This document shows positions 22,649-34,475 of a DNA stretch of 64,000 nt, piece after piece (the stretch's first letter is position 1; the number at the start of each line of letters is the position of its first letter). Source of the DNA: Nephrocerus scutellatus (taxonomy: Eukaryota; Arthropoda; Insecta; Diptera; Pipunculidae); NCBI GenBank assembly GCA_947095585.1, contig OX352761.1, positions 86,370,419 through 86,434,418 of the forward strand. The letters are read 5' to 3'. The notes under the pieces are model-generated. The model was not told the origin of the DNA and ran no database searches. It saw only the letters and a list, made by a program, of their open reading frames with translations. A program made the translations under genes and the position numbers.

Positions 22649-24320
22649 GGTTCTGCTACTAGCAAGGACGTCGCGACACGCTCGCGGTTGCTCGGCTGAG
22701 CTCGTCGGACAGGTGGTCCTTGTCACTTACCAGTGACATCTCTCCATGAACAAAAAAAAGTTGTCGTGTCGACTTATAAAAAGGTGAATAAAAAAAGGGA
22801 AAGGGTAGGTAGGAAAAGGGAAGGATGATATCCTCTCATTCCAGTTGCAGTCAGGTCGTTCCTTCCTTTCTTAACATTAAACCTATGACTAAACTACTCT
22901 AAATTAACCTACCTATATTAAAACTAAAAGTGAAAGAAATTTATTTCTTTAACTTTTAAGAAAATATTTCATTTTCTTAAATAATTTACTTATCTACTAC
23001 CTAATTCTATTCTAGGAGGAATGACCTGGCTACATCTGCACCGAGGCATCGCAAAATAGTCAAGGAAGTGGTCGACGTAGCTCGGTCTATCAGTCCATAG
23101 TTCGTTAGGTCATTCTGTGAAAAGCGAAAGGAGAAAACACACACCTTTAGCCCAAGTACTTTACTCACTCATGATGTCTAGTATCATGTACGAGCAAAAA
23201 AAATTAAATACCAACCCAAAGGTTAAACAGAATTAAAATTCAAGTTTTTTTCATTTAATTCGTTACAAACCTTTATTGTAAATTAACTATTCATTTGGGT
23301 TTGAATTTAAAAAAGGATTATTTAAAAAAAATTTATTGTTCTTGTTGATTTTGTATGTATATATTCAAAAGAATTTATAATTCGTTTATAATTGTAAAAA
23401 AAATAAATCAATTTATTGTTGATGCAACATTTGCAATGAATTTAATAGAAAAATGAAATTTAATAAAAAAATCAAAGTTTAAAAAAAAAGGAATGATCAA
23501 ATACTTTTCACTGCTCTTAGTAGTAAATATAGTGTTTTCAGAAAAATTATACAATGATGACTTACTTGGATTTCAAAGAGATCCTGCCGGCACGATGTCG
23601 TTGAATCACCTGTAGCAAAGTGGGTTAATAGATTATCGGCTACTACTAAACGCAGTTTACACTTAGCAGAATTACGTAAATGTAATTTAAAATAAAAAAA
23701 CTCAGAAATAGGAAAGAAAACTCAATTTCCAATAAGTTCCATAAAACTCAATTTTAAATTAACTAAAGATTCAATTTTAATGACTCTATAAAAAACAATT
23801 TTAGATCAAATAGAAAAACTCAATTTGAATAAATTCAACAAAAAAACTCAAAAAGGGTAAAGAAACTCAATTTTAAATTGGATTTAATTAAAACTCAATT
23901 TTTTGTTAAAACAAACGAAACTCGATCCACTGTTTGCTGAAATCTTTTTAATAGGATTTGGGGGTTTTGTTTCTGATGAGCTAATACGATGAGCTCAGTT
24001 ACACTGATGATTGCTGATGTTTTTTTTTTATATTAACTACACTGATGATAGATGTTTTTTTTTGTATATTTGATTTCTTTATGAAAGTAACTGGACGATT
24101 CAATATGCTGCGCCTTTTCACAAACAAAAAGAAATGGAGTTTCCACTTATGGAAAATTTCAAGATTTCAATTAGTTTGACATTCACAAAAGTGGTGTTTA
24201 GCGCATTTGCACTACTTTTACTTTCTTGAAATAAAATGGTGTTTTCACTTATGGAAAATTTCAATTAGTTTAAATTTCACAAAAATGGCGTCTAGCGCAT
24301 TTGCACTACTTTTACTTTTT

Positions 24321-24638
24321 AAATTCTCTATATTAACTTCACTTGCCCGTGGCTGGCTGGCTGGCCAAATCTTGTGATCAATTTTTAACCCACTTCCTAC
24401 AGCCCGATTTTATTGAAATTTTGCACACATGTATATCTCCCAAGACAACACTTTTATTTATTTTATTTTATTAAAATTTGAGGCCCCTCAGGCCGCGGAG
24501 TCGGGGGGCTCTTATACAAATATTTTACAAAATTTACCCGATTTTCTTTAAATTTTTCACACATGTGTGTGTGTGTGTGTGTATCCCCGATTAGAGAATT
24601 TACAAGAAAAATTTTAATTTTTATGGGTTGTTTTTTTT
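24321..24638. mobile_element. DINE-1/Helentron-like element with a defined empty site
   Basis: Reverse orientation relative to the copy at 20291. Starts AAATTCTCTATATTAACTTC and ends with the AT hairpin, ATGGGTTG and a T run. The left Gypsy LTR at 13110-13116 has the uninterrupted site, a run of six T then GAAATAAAAT. The insert lies within that T run with no duplicated non-T sequence. Insertion between T residues without a target duplication is the known behaviour of Helentrons. Inside is about one family unit and a short (TG)n at 24565-24582. Confidence 0.75.
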
Positions 24639-25606
24639 GAAATAAAATGGTGTTTTCACTTATGTAAAATTTCAATTTGTTTGAATTTCACAACGATGGT
24701 GTTTAGCTCACTTGCAAACTTTTTTAAAAAAAATGGTGCTGCCTTATTTTCCGTTTATAAAACTTTAAACTAATTTTTAAATCTCCGCCTATAAAGGTTT
24801 TCAACTCTTTAAACTTTGAAATTTAAATTACTTTCTTATATCGTCTTCGATTTTAAATACCAGGATTAACTCTCGCCGTTGCTGAACAATTTTCAACTGA
24901 CTCTAAAATTCTCTCTCCGCCTGAAGAAACCTTTTCTTTTTGCCGAACCTTCTAGAAAAAAAATTCCTCTTGCTTTTCCTTTTCTTTACGTCAGTTATTA
25001 TACCTTTTTATCTCTATTATATCTTTGTCCTTTGTCTAATGTGAAAATCAATTCCATCATCCCGTCCTTTTTTTTAACTAAAATTCACAATTACAAATAA
25101 ACATTAAACATGAATAACGATCATACAACACTTATACTTATAAATATACACTCATCAAACACTTAAACCAATTTCCAGTAAGATAAATTTCTAATTATGT
25201 ACCTATGTTTCCCCAACCTATGCCATTCCAATTATTCCAGTCAATACAGATACAGCAAATGCCCTAGGCCGAATAGAAGTCTTCTTTTGCTTTAGATGAC
25301 AATGATGACAGACTAACGATAAAGTCTTGTCTCGATCAAAATCCAGAATATCATAATTTGTTGACACTATCATTGGATAAGAATCAGTAAAACTGAAACA
25401 TGTAGGACCGCCACCCAAATCAACAGGTAAGTGACATTTAATATCCTAACGACGCGCCTTTTGCTTTTGGTTTTTCTTTTGTTTTTCAAACGTACACGCG
25501 TGAGTTGTGTGGAAGCGGCGTCGACGTCGGCGTCGACGGCAACTGTCAGGAAAGGGGTAAGTGCTTATTAAATGTTAAATATGTTTTATTTGTTTTTGTG
25601 TTGGAC

Positions 25607-26790
25607 CTTCCACAGGTGTCGAAAAACGTTGATCTCGCAATTTATTTTTGATTTTTGGGAATAAAAAGAAGTCTTAATAGCATTCAAATATTAAGTAGTT
25701 TGTTCCGATGTGTAAGAGCTCGCATATTCGTCCGTCAGTGGGATCCAACGCAAACAAATCTTTTTCACGGCCATCTTATATTGAATATATACTGGTGTTA
25801 TAAATTTATTATTATAATAATATTATAACTACTATCTTTTGTTGGAAATTGTTATAAAGTTGTTATGAAATGGTTATGATTTTATTGTTATGATATTGTT
25901 GTTATGATGTTATTATTATTATTATAATAACTATGGTTTGTTGTAAATTGTTATTTTTATCAACTGTCTATTGACATATATACATATATAAAAGGTATTG
26001 CAATGTGCCTATTTTAGCACAGTAAGTATTTAACGATGGATAATGGCAAGATTAATGGTCATGTAATGGTTAGATGCTGAGAAATAGCAGGATAGCCTTG
26101 ATAAGTTGATGTTCTGAGTAAAAGTAGAATTGCTCAGTAAAGTTAACGTTGATTACGAGAGGAACAACACCCTAACAGACAAGGTGTAAGAGGTGAGTCT
26201 ATGCAGGGACTGCAACCATACTCACACTGCTATTATTGCTAGGGCAACAGGCAGTGCTTTGCTAATGAGAAAACCTTCAGTTTTGCGTTTGAAAAGTAAT
26301 CTCGTTTATTTTAAAAAAATCTTCTCCTTTTATACTATTTCTTACAACTAAATGAATTATATGAAATATCTTATATTATGTGTTCTTGGAATTAGTTAGA
26401 ATAAGGCACAATGCAAATGCCCTACTTCTTCTATATGAATTACGTTGTCGCCTATAAACTGTCTGTGTCGTTATCTACCGATCACTTGCAGTTTGTTTTC
26501 TTAGGCGACTTGTCTAATTTATTTTGGTCTAATTATAGATGCGATGCGTGGGAATGCATATTTGTTGTGTGACTATACACTTGTGTGTATGCCTCGGTAT
26601 ATTGTATACCGGAGGTTTCTAGGTAACAATTCATCCCTTTTTTAGATAAGAATATTATGCTTATGTTTGTTCTAAAAATATGTGAACTACATTTCATTAT
26701 TTGGGTTTTCTGTGTATTTGATAATTTAGGGAAATTTTTATGTAACACTGGTCCCACTAATGCCAGTAAGTGAGGATGCCTCAATCTAAC
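25607..26790. other. AT-rich spacer, possible LTR remnants
   Basis: No coding region. 25800-25950 is rich in TTATTG/ATTATT. A TATA-like ATATATAAAAGG near 25984 followed by AGCACAGTAAG could be a retroelement promoter, but no matching LTR partner is present. The minus-strand frame at 26533-26784 has no recognisable domain. Confidence 0.4.
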
Positions 26791-26796
26791 GATAAG

Positions 26797-27010
26797 TCAC
26801 GTGACGATCTTGCAGTACCAGTTAATCAACAGCATCAATGTTTTCCGGAGCAACAACCGATTTTGTACGACCTTCATGAAATTAGTCGTTGAGAGAATTG
26901 CGGCCACGACTGAATTTTGTAAACCATCGATAAACACTTGTCCTTGTCGCGAAGATATAACGCTGGCGACAAATTGTTTTGAAAATCCACTGCGATTCAT
27001 CCACTTCTCA
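26797..27010 (-). pseudogene. Mariner transposase N-terminal relic
   Basis: On the minus strand, in one frame with stops, are SVYRWFTKFSRGRNSLND, then HEGRTKSVVAPENIDAVD and LVLQDRHVTYR. These match the mariner phrases VYRWF..F..GR..L.DEFREGRPKSVV.PE.IDAV...I..DRHVTYREI, the second helix-turn-helix and linker. Stops and the absence of the catalytic domain make it a relic. Confidence 0.75.
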
Positions 27011-27059
27011 GTTCGACATAAATAACAGATGATTTGTGTTTGTTTTTGTTGTGATTTGT

Positions 27060-27480
27060 AGCGATATACTTGGGTTGAGAATGAATTTTTTTGCGTCCAT
27101 GTACATAGTCTAACAATTTTGGCATTGAGTAAAACGCAGATATGTGACAATTCCAATACATCGGAATTACATCTGCCTGGGTATAACTTAGTGCACTTAT
27201 TTTTCTCCCGACACGGACTCGCGATTTTTATCTTTAGCGACGTTGCTTTTCAAGTTCTACCTCAATTGTTATAATTTATTTTCATATAGCACAAAGTGAA
27301 CGTACAAATGCGCAAGAGAAATATGCACTACTGTTTAATTTATAGAAGCCCCCACTTACAGTAATTTAACTCATAACGAATTTGAAGCACTGTGTGATTC
27401 AATTTCAAGAAGTGTTATACAACATCCTTACACTGAAATCGTTATTGATGTTGTTGTAGCAACTACAGGCCTGAAATTAG
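27060..27480 (+). pseudogene. LINE endonuclease relic
   Basis: Fragments in several plus frames match the endonuclease part of the LINE at 52620-57185: SNTSELHLPGYNLVHLFFSR at about 27150-27210, IYRSPHL, then NEFEALCDSISRSV and HPYTEIVI at 27340-27455. It ends where the catalytic GDFN motif would begin. Confidence 0.6.
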
Positions 27481-27557
27481 ATCAACGGGAACCCTCCAAA
27501 CATTAAACTCTCATTCACAGTACAGATAAACCTATTTAATTTCGCAGTGTACTTAAA

Positions 27558-28446
27558 TTATCTAAATGGCAAGCAAAGCAAATAGAAAATAAAAGTTCCT
27601 ATACTAATTAGATGAACTAAAGGACCAAGGACCTTATTAACCATGTTAGAGGAGACTGCTGCAGAGACTGTTTCATGGTGTATTCTATTAGAGGCTGAAC
27701 GGACAGTGGCGGGATTCCAGGTGGCCGATATGACTGGGTTTATGCAGTCTCTGCACGTCCTTATGGCTTGACGTATGTAGCGCGGAGGCATCTCACTTGT
27801 GGCAGGCAACAGAACTGTGACAAGAGTTCATTGTGTTGTGTAATGGAGAACATGGACGTTTCTTCATGGAGATGATCGGGGTTAGTTATGGAGTGGCACC
27901 CAGTTGCGATGCGAAGGGCTGTGTTTTGTCTGGACTGGATATTATTCCATTGCGTTTCACTTAAAAATGACGTCCAGATGGGGGAAGTTAAGGGGTAGTT
28001 AAAAGCGGTTCCGGGTAGGGCTCCTAGAACCCTATTACGACTCCTCACTTTACTGCAAATATTTTTTGCATGCCTACAGAGGTAGTCGAAAATGACTCAT
28101 AAAATTTTGGGGTCATTAACTGTAGGGATGATTTCGTTTTTAATATGAATGTTATTTGGTAGCTTGACTTCTTTTGTCCAAGAGGTGAACAGCGTAACAG
28201 ATGATTTTTGGAAGGCGAGGTCGAGTTTTCTTTTCTTAAAAGGTAGGAGTTTATCCTACTTGTGACCTCGTTTATATCTGCGCCGAAGGCAGCAAAAGAG
28301 CAATCATCAGCGTAAGTGATCAACTTAACGCCGGTGGGGGGACTAGGGAGCATCGAGACATTGAATAAGATGGGAGAGAGAACCCCTCCTTGTGGGAGTC
28401 CCATCTTGAGTTTCCAATGCTTTGAGCAGGAATTTCTAAATTCCAC
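27558..28446 (-). pseudogene. LINE reverse transcriptase core and C-terminus
   Basis: RT motifs: MGLPQGGVLSPILFNVSM and KLITYADDCSFAAFG (the catalytic YADD is intact). These are followed by a thumb region and the C-terminal SETQWNNIQSRQNTALRIAT, then GCHSITNPDHLHEETSMFSI. Frames 28446-28045, 28048-27761 and 27809-27558 overlap, so there are at least two frameshifts. Confidence 0.85.
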
Positions 28447-28721
28447 ACATGCGCTCCTGCCATTTAAGCTGACAGAAACCTTTTGATGGAGTCGGGGAGA
28501 GTGGAACTCAGTATATTCTGTAAGAGGAAGGAATGGTCAACCGTGTCGAAAGCCTTGGACAACGACAGCAGTGCGCAAGTGCGGGCGATGGTGATTAAGA
28601 CCGTCCGCAATGTGGGTCGTCAGCTCCGTTAAGGCAGTTGTAGTGCTGCGGTGTTTCCTAAAGCCGTGTTGATGGGAAGCGAGACTAACATGTTGAGGAA
28701 GCCTGTGGAGGAGGAGTGTCC

Positions 28722-29435
28722 CTAAAATGTTGGCTCTGAGAGAAAGCAGCGAAATTCGTCGTGGGTGGGTTTGCCAGGTTTTAAAACTGGGACTATCCTA
28801 GCAGTTTTCCATACGTTTGGTATGGTGAGGTTTTCTATGGTTAGTTTGAAGATTTTTGCTAGAAAATCCAGGCTGGAGTTAAGTAGCTTCTGAAACATAA
28901 ACATAGAAATTCCATCCGAACCAAGTGCCTTGTAAGGTTTAGCTTTCCTAATGGCGTCTTGCACCTCTAGGGCGGTGAAGGTAGGGTGGTTTGAGTCGCA
29001 TTTTAAAACTTTTAGTTTGCGTAAAACGGGACGAATGGTTCTTTTCGTGAGCTGACGGGTGTTCGACGAATAGTCGTGAAAAATGTGACACGTATTCTTT
29101 ACTGCTGTCATATTGGTGGTGAATGTAATCGAAATTAGGCCCTGAGATTGGGATTTTCCAGAAAGACCCTGGAGAATGGATATTTGATAACCATTTACTG
29201 TGTTGTTTACGGGGGAGCTGTTCTGTGTGCTGTGCCTCAAGATGAGGATCGAGGGAGGGTTGCTGGCAGATGTATTTGTAACATACATTCTGGTGAAGAA
29301 TAAAAGCGAGTCCCCGCCTCTATCGGATCTTTCGTGTCGAATGATTTGATAACCGTCAAAGGATGTCAATGAGTATGAGTTGGGAATTTTGGTCTCTTTT
29401 GGCACGGCAGCAATTAAGATAAAATTGCGAAACAA
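28722..29435 (-). pseudogene. LINE endonuclease N-terminus fused to RT N-terminus
   Basis: Residues 1-50 are endonuclease (PKETKIPNSYSLTSFDGYQI). After a filler region the frame enters RT finger sequence: FTALEVQDAIRKAKPYKALG, SDGISMFMFQKLLN, then NVWKTARIVPVLKPGKP. The catalytic core of the endonuclease is absent, so a deletion has joined the two domains. Confidence 0.75.
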
Positions 29436-29759
29436 AGAGTGGGTGATCTCTCTTAATTTGTTTCGCAGGTCATTACAGTACCACTGAAGGAATTAAGAAC
29501 CAACTAAATGGCCTATGGCGGTCAGCCATCAGCAGAATAGAGGGAACAACACAGAATGCTCTAGAATTGCAGGTGGCCGTAACTATCTCGGACTTGTTGA
29601 ACTGCGATCAAGCCTGGTGGTGGCCGCCGGTAATTTTCCTCCAATGCAGGAAAAGCTGAATGATCGGGCTAGTCCCTTCAAAGTAAGGTTGGCGCGATAA
29701 CCTCGCCTGTAAAAATTATTATTACGAAACCCAAAATACACTGCACTGCACTGCACAGC

Positions 29760-30683
29760 AGCTGGACGATACCCTGTCTAAATATAAGGCTGACATAACA
29801 GCAATCCAGGAGATGCGGTGGACGGGGAATGGTGTCTTACAAAAATCAGAATATGACATATATTACAGCTGTCATGCAAGACATCATGTGCTCAGGGTGG
29901 GGTTTCTAGTCAGCAAAAGAATGAAACCCACCGTTATCGCCTTTAAAGCAATAAACGGCTATGCAACCTTCGCGTGCGGCGCAAATTTAAAACCATAAGC
30001 CTCATAAACATTCACACACCTACAGAGGATTCCCCAGATAATGAAAAAGAAGAATTCTTTGAATCAGTCGAACGGGATCCCCATGCCTGCACTCAGTATG
30101 ATTTAAAAATCATTCTGGGGGATATGAATGCTAAAATAGGTAGGGCGCCAGTATTCAGGCAGTACATTGGCACCCACAACTTACACGAGAACACTAATGG
30201 CAATGGACAACGAGTCATAGAGATGGCAGCAAGCAATGATTTGGTCGTTGCGAGCACAACGTTTACGCGTAAAAATATCCACAAAGCCACCTGGGTATCT
30301 CCTGATGGAGCCCCTCGCAACCAGATAGACCACGTGTTGATAGACCCCGTCACAACCCGAACCTGATGACGGTACGAGCGTACCGAGGTGCCAACGTTGA
30401 CTCGGACCACTATCTTGTTGGTATGGTGCTCCGAGCACGGATTGCATCATCCCGAAATACTGCATCCGCGAATCAGATTCGAGTCAACACGGCTGCCCTT
30501 TGCAATGAAGAGACCAGAAACAATTACGGTCAAGCGATAGGATACGCCCAAAATGGGAGAGTAAGTCCTGGGGATGAGATGTCAGGCGTGGAAGAGCAAT
30601 GGACACGCCTTAAAAATACTGTCATTAGTACTGCTGCTGGAGAAAGGAAGCAGCCTGGCAGAAGAATCTCGTCCGTGAACTAG
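29760..30683 (+). pseudogene. RTE endonuclease
   Basis: Apurinic-endonuclease-like domain in shifting frames: KADITAIQEMRWTGNGVLQK, VGFLVSKRMKPTVIAF, ISLINIHTPTEDSPDNEKEE, DLKIILGDMNAKIGRAPVFR, then FTRKNIHKATWVSPDGAPRN and QIDHVLID. The catalytic GDxNAKIG and QIDHV motifs are present, and SDHYLVGMVLRAR follows in another frame. At least two frameshifts. Confidence 0.88.
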
Positions 30684-30733
30684 AACAGTAAGGACCGCAC
30701 CAGGCGCGGTAGTTCTACCAAAGGGTCCGCGGT

Positions 30734-31289
30734 ATGACGCAGTATACACCGCGTTACATATACTGCAAGGAAAAAGAGGGTAATCTGGTCGCCCAACTTA
30801 AAGGTATCTTAGAGCGATTGAAACAGCACTTTCATAAGTTCCTAAATGGCCAGTTAACTGAGGAATTGGAGGCTCCACCAATGACCGAAGATTATACTAT
30901 GCTGCCGCCACCAAGCATAGACGAAATTAGCAGAGCGACATATCGGTTCAAAAATAATAAGGCCCCGGGATCTGATGGGATCCCAACGGAACTGATAAAA
31001 ATAGGAGGCCCCACATTACACCAAGCAATTCATGAAATAATAGTGCAAGTATGTGAGGAAGAAGCTATGCCAGAAGACTGGCGAGGAGGCATCCTATGCC
31101 CCATACATAAGAAGCGAGATATCACAAAATGCAGCAATTATCGTAGTATAACGTTGTTGAGTACCGCGTATAAGATTTTCTCCTCTATCCTTCAAGACAG
31201 GATAGCCCCATACGCTAAAGTCATCATTGGTCCATACCAGTGTGACTTCATCCCAGGCAAATCAACAACTGATCAGATTTACACCAGGT
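30734..31289 (+). pseudogene. RTE reverse transcriptase, N-terminal half
   Basis: One open frame with RT finger motifs: FKNNKAPGSDGIPTELIKIG, MPEDWRGGILCPIHKKRD, CSNYRSITLLSTAYKIFSSI, and IIGPYQCDFIPGKSTTDQIY. It is cut at the insertion point of the nested LINE. Confidence 0.9.
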
Positions 31290-31619
31290 GATGGTTTGGT
31301 GACAAACGGTGATGATGACGCGATTATAGACAGTCATGTCCTTAGCCTCTCGCATCACAACTCCTATCTTATACGTCCACGTCGCGTCACTGGAAACGCT
31401 GCCAAATCAAGTGAACGATTTCGGTACCCAATCCGATTTGTATTAGCTTGGGTCGGGGCTAAATAAGAAGGTGGACTTGCCTTGGTCGGTGGCGCTTCAT
31501 GTCGCCCTAGGTTGCGGTTGGCCAATCACCACTCAACTGAATTAACTGATTCTTAAAACTAATACAAGCCTCGGATACGTATCGAATTTATCAACATTGA
31601 CCTTTGGCTCACGGAAAAG

Positions 31620-32590
31620 GACACGATTTGCAACTTGGAACATTCGCACGCTCGTCAAAACAACAACGCTTGCTCAATTAACAAAGGATTTTCGTAAATA
31701 CCATCTAGAGATTCTTGGTGAGGTGAGGTGAGGTGAGATGGCCTGGAGTAGGGGAAAAACGAACATCCACCGGCGAGTTTCTAATTTTTTCTGGTAAGCC
31801 TGCCTCATGCAAATGGAGTGGGATTTCTACTCTCTAAAGCCGCGAGAAGATCGTTACAGGACTGGCGAGCAATATCCGATAGAATTATTACTGCAAGATT
31901 TAAATCTGCTGTTCGACAGGTCGTGTTTGTTCAAGTTTACGCACCAACGGAACAAGCCACCTCTGAAGAAAAAGACTCGTTTTACTTGCGTCTAAATAAT
32001 TCATTAGACCAACTACGGAAGAGTGACATCGTTATTTTGATGGGTGACCTTAACGCAAAGGTAGGCAGCGACAACAGTGATTGGGAACATGTAATGGGAA
32101 CACACGGCCTTGGTTCTATGAATAACAGCGGCGAAAGGTTTGCTGATCTATGTTCTGATCGCAACCTAATCATTGGAGGCACAATTTTTCCCCACAAAAA
32201 CATCCACAAAGCCACCTGGACCTCTCCCGATCACATGTACAACAACCAGATTGATCACATCGCTATAAGCCGCAAGTTGCCGATTATCTTTGCTGGACGT
32301 TAGAACCCGAAGAGCAGCCGACATCTACAGCGACCACCACCTTGTGGTTGGCAGTGTGCGGTTGAAGCTCGTGGTCCACTCAGTCACACGAAGTCAAATA
32401 ACGAGAAAGCCAGCTGTAGCAGCACTGAAAGACCCAGATGTGAAACTGCAATATGTATCCCGCGTACAACAGTCTCTCTCTGAGATACAGGCCCAAACCC
32501 TAGAGTCTAAATGGGAGAAAACAGTAAATGCGTATACGGAAGCAGCCTCATCCGTTTTAGGTTATCCCGACACAACTAGAAAATAATGGA
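31620..32590 (+). pseudogene. Nested LINE endonuclease
   Basis: Starts with FATWNIRTLVKTTTLAQLTK, then VGFLLSKAARRSLQDWRAIS, VVFVQVYAPTEQATSEEKDS, DIVILMGDLNAKVGSDNSDW, FPHKNIHKATWTSPDHMYNN and QIDHIAIS. The end (YSDHHLVVGSVRLKLVVHSV) is in another frame. Catalytic GDLNAKVG and QIDHI are intact. Confidence 0.88.
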
Positions 32591-33029
32591 TATCAGATAG
32601 CACATGGAACACCATTCGTGAACGCCAATCCATCAAAGCAGAGTTAAACGCGGCCTCGGGTGCCGTGCGAAGCGCATTAGCGAGGAAGTATAGGGATCTG
32701 GACCGACAAGTTGGCTGTTCAGCTAGGAACGACAAACGAGCATGGCTAAGCGACATCTCAACACAAGCACAGCTAGCCGCTGATAGCAGACAATACAGCA
32801 CAGTTTGCCAACTCGCTTGTAAGCTCACCAACAAGAAACACCAACTACCCTGTTAAAGTAATAGATGGCTCTTTGATCCTTATCGCTGGACAGAGCCTTT
32901 TAAAAATGTTTTGAATTGTACTTCGCCAGGCACATCCATCAACCCACATATGCACCCTAATAGGCTACTTAACATCAGCGTCGCTACTCCTTCGTTGGAT
33001 GAGATAGGACAACAATTCGTTCACGTTCA

Positions 33030-34413
33030 GGTAAAGCAGCAGGCAACGACAATATCTACGCAGAACTCTTCCAAGCCGACGTCGAGTTAACTACGCGAAC
33101 ATTGCATGCGATATATCAAGATATCTGGGAATCTGAATCCATTCTATCGTCGATAAAAGAAGGCTTAATAGTCAAACTCCCCAAGAAAGGTGATTTGAGC
33201 AATTGCGAAAACTGGAGAGGAATAACCCTGCTAAACACCATAAACAAAGTGATCTCCTCTATAATAGTTAGGCGCTTACAGAATGCGTTGGAGCCAATCT
33301 TGAGAAATGAACAAGCAGGATTTCGCCCAAACCGTTCTTGTACTGATCAAATTAACACCTCATCGCTCTCCTCTGTATATGGTTTTTGTAGATTTTAAAC
33401 GCGCTTTCGATAGCGTAGGCCGAAACATGATGTGGCAGATTTTGTCTAGTTATGGTGTTCCGGGAAAAATCATCAACATCATTAAGTAGCTGTACCGCGA
33501 CTCAACATGCCGCGTCATTCATAACGGTCATCTTGGCTTACCTTTCAACATCTATTCGGGAGTCAAGCAAGGCTGCACCCTCTCACCACTGCTTTTCACA
33601 ATTGTTATCGACTGGGTGATGAAAATAGTGACCCGTACTCCATGCCATGGAATGTTTTTCACCGCCTGGAAGACCTAGACTATGCCGATGATATCTGTCT
33701 CCTATCACAATCGATAGGTGACATGGAGCGAAAATTAAACTCACTAGAACTCCACGCTAACAAAGTGGGTTTAAAAATTAACGTCTCAAAAACAAAACTA
33801 CTTCGCGTTAACGCTAGTGGAACATGTGATCTCTCGATTGACGGACATCAGATAGAGGAAGTCGATAAGTTTTGTTATTTGGGCAGCTGGATGTCAAAAA
33901 ATGGTGGTGCTGACTCGGATGTGTGCTCTCGTGTAAGCAAGGCGCGACTATAGCATGCTAAATAATATCTGGAACTCCTCGCAAATCTCCCGGAATCTAA
34001 AGCTAATGATCTTCAGATCTAACGTTCTCTCAGTACTCTTGTATGGCTGCGAAACGTGGAAAGTCACAGAGTCAATTGCGAGGCGCCTCCAAATCTTCGT
34101 CAACAAGTGCTTAAGGAGGATACTGAGAATAAGAAGGCCGGACATTATCACCAATCAAGACTTGCGGAGAGTAACACAGCAGGAAGCAATCGCGCTCACC
34201 ATCAGACGACGAAAATGGAGCTGGATTGGCCACACTTTGAGAAAGCCAGCTGACGACATTACGAAAGACATTACGAAACTAGCGCTCGACTGGAATCCAC
34301 AAGGAAGCCGTCGAGTTGGCCGTCCTAGTAAGACATGGAAAAGGACAATTGAAGAGGAAGCAAGATCCCAGGGGACCGAGTGGCGTCTCTTGAAACCTCA
34401 GGCGTTAAATTGA
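33030..34413 (+). pseudogene. Nested LINE reverse transcriptase and C-terminal domain
   Basis: RT motifs in several frames: LSNCENWRGITLLNTINKVI, RNEQAGFRPNRSCTDQIN, DFKRAFDSVGRNMMWQIL, SGVKQGCTLSPLLFTIVID, DYADDICLLSQSIGDMERK (catalytic YADD) and VDKFCYLGSWMSKNGGADSD. The C-terminal part has LLYGCETWKVTESIARRLQI and KWSWIGHTLRKPADDITKD, then WNPQGSRRVGRPSKTWKRTI. At least four frameshifts or stops. Confidence 0.9.
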
Positions 34414-34475
34414 GTTCGTTGGCGGGCGTTTGAGATCCCCCGCGGAGTAAAGGAAAGAAAGAAAGAGGAAGATGG

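Larger units (their letters stand above)
11292..25606 (-). mobile_element. Complete but decayed Ty3/Gypsy retrotransposon with ~3 kb LTRs
   Basis: Two long direct repeats (11292 to about 14374, and 20924 to about 25606) flank gag-like and pol-like frames on the minus strand. Both repeats start, on the plus strand, with TGTTATGGAGCGAGGTCC, i.e. the LTR 3' end is ...CATAACA in element orientation. Next to the right copy lies a primer-binding-site-like TGGCGCCCAACGTGGG. Order in element orientation is LTR, PBS, leader, gag, protease, reverse transcriptase, RNase H, integrase, LTR, which is the Gypsy order. All frames are broken, and three younger insertions (20291-20800, 20955-22648, 24321-24638) lie inside. 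No target-site duplication could be identified. Confidence 0.85.
20924..25606 (-). repeat. Right (5') LTR of the Gypsy element, with two insertions
   Basis: Same sequence as the left LTR, broken by a LINE at 20955-22648 and a Helentron-like element at 24321-24638. The uninterrupted left LTR shows both empty sites (about 11325 and 13110-13116). It lacks about 240 bp present at 13777-14022 in the left copy. Flanking sequence after 25606 does not match anything on the left side. Confidence 0.8.
27540..29490 (-). mobile_element. Decayed LINE with endonuclease and reverse transcriptase pieces
   Basis: Minus-strand order: endonuclease start (CNDLRNKLREITHSLF, then FILIAAVPKETKIPNSYSLT, SFDGYQIIRHERSDRG), a deletion, RT start, RT core, and C-terminal part. 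Both the endonuclease and the RT are incomplete. The left end lacks a clear poly-A tail. The RT lineage belongs to the I/Jockey group. Confidence 0.8.
31295..34470 (+). mobile_element. Second LINE nested in the RTE element
   Basis: Flanked by GATGG at 31290-31294 and 34471-34475, a 5-bp duplication. The 3' end is purine-rich (AAAGGAAAGAAAGAAAGAGG). About 300 bp of 5' untranslated sequence precedes an endonuclease and then an RT, so this copy looks close to full length (about 3.2 kb) despite many frameshifts. It is an RTE-like/endonuclease-RT LINE different from its host element. Confidence 0.88.

Noticed and set aside
26533..26784. Minus-strand 83-codon frame
   Set aside because: Low-complexity, no domain, and next to a mariner relic; considered chance.
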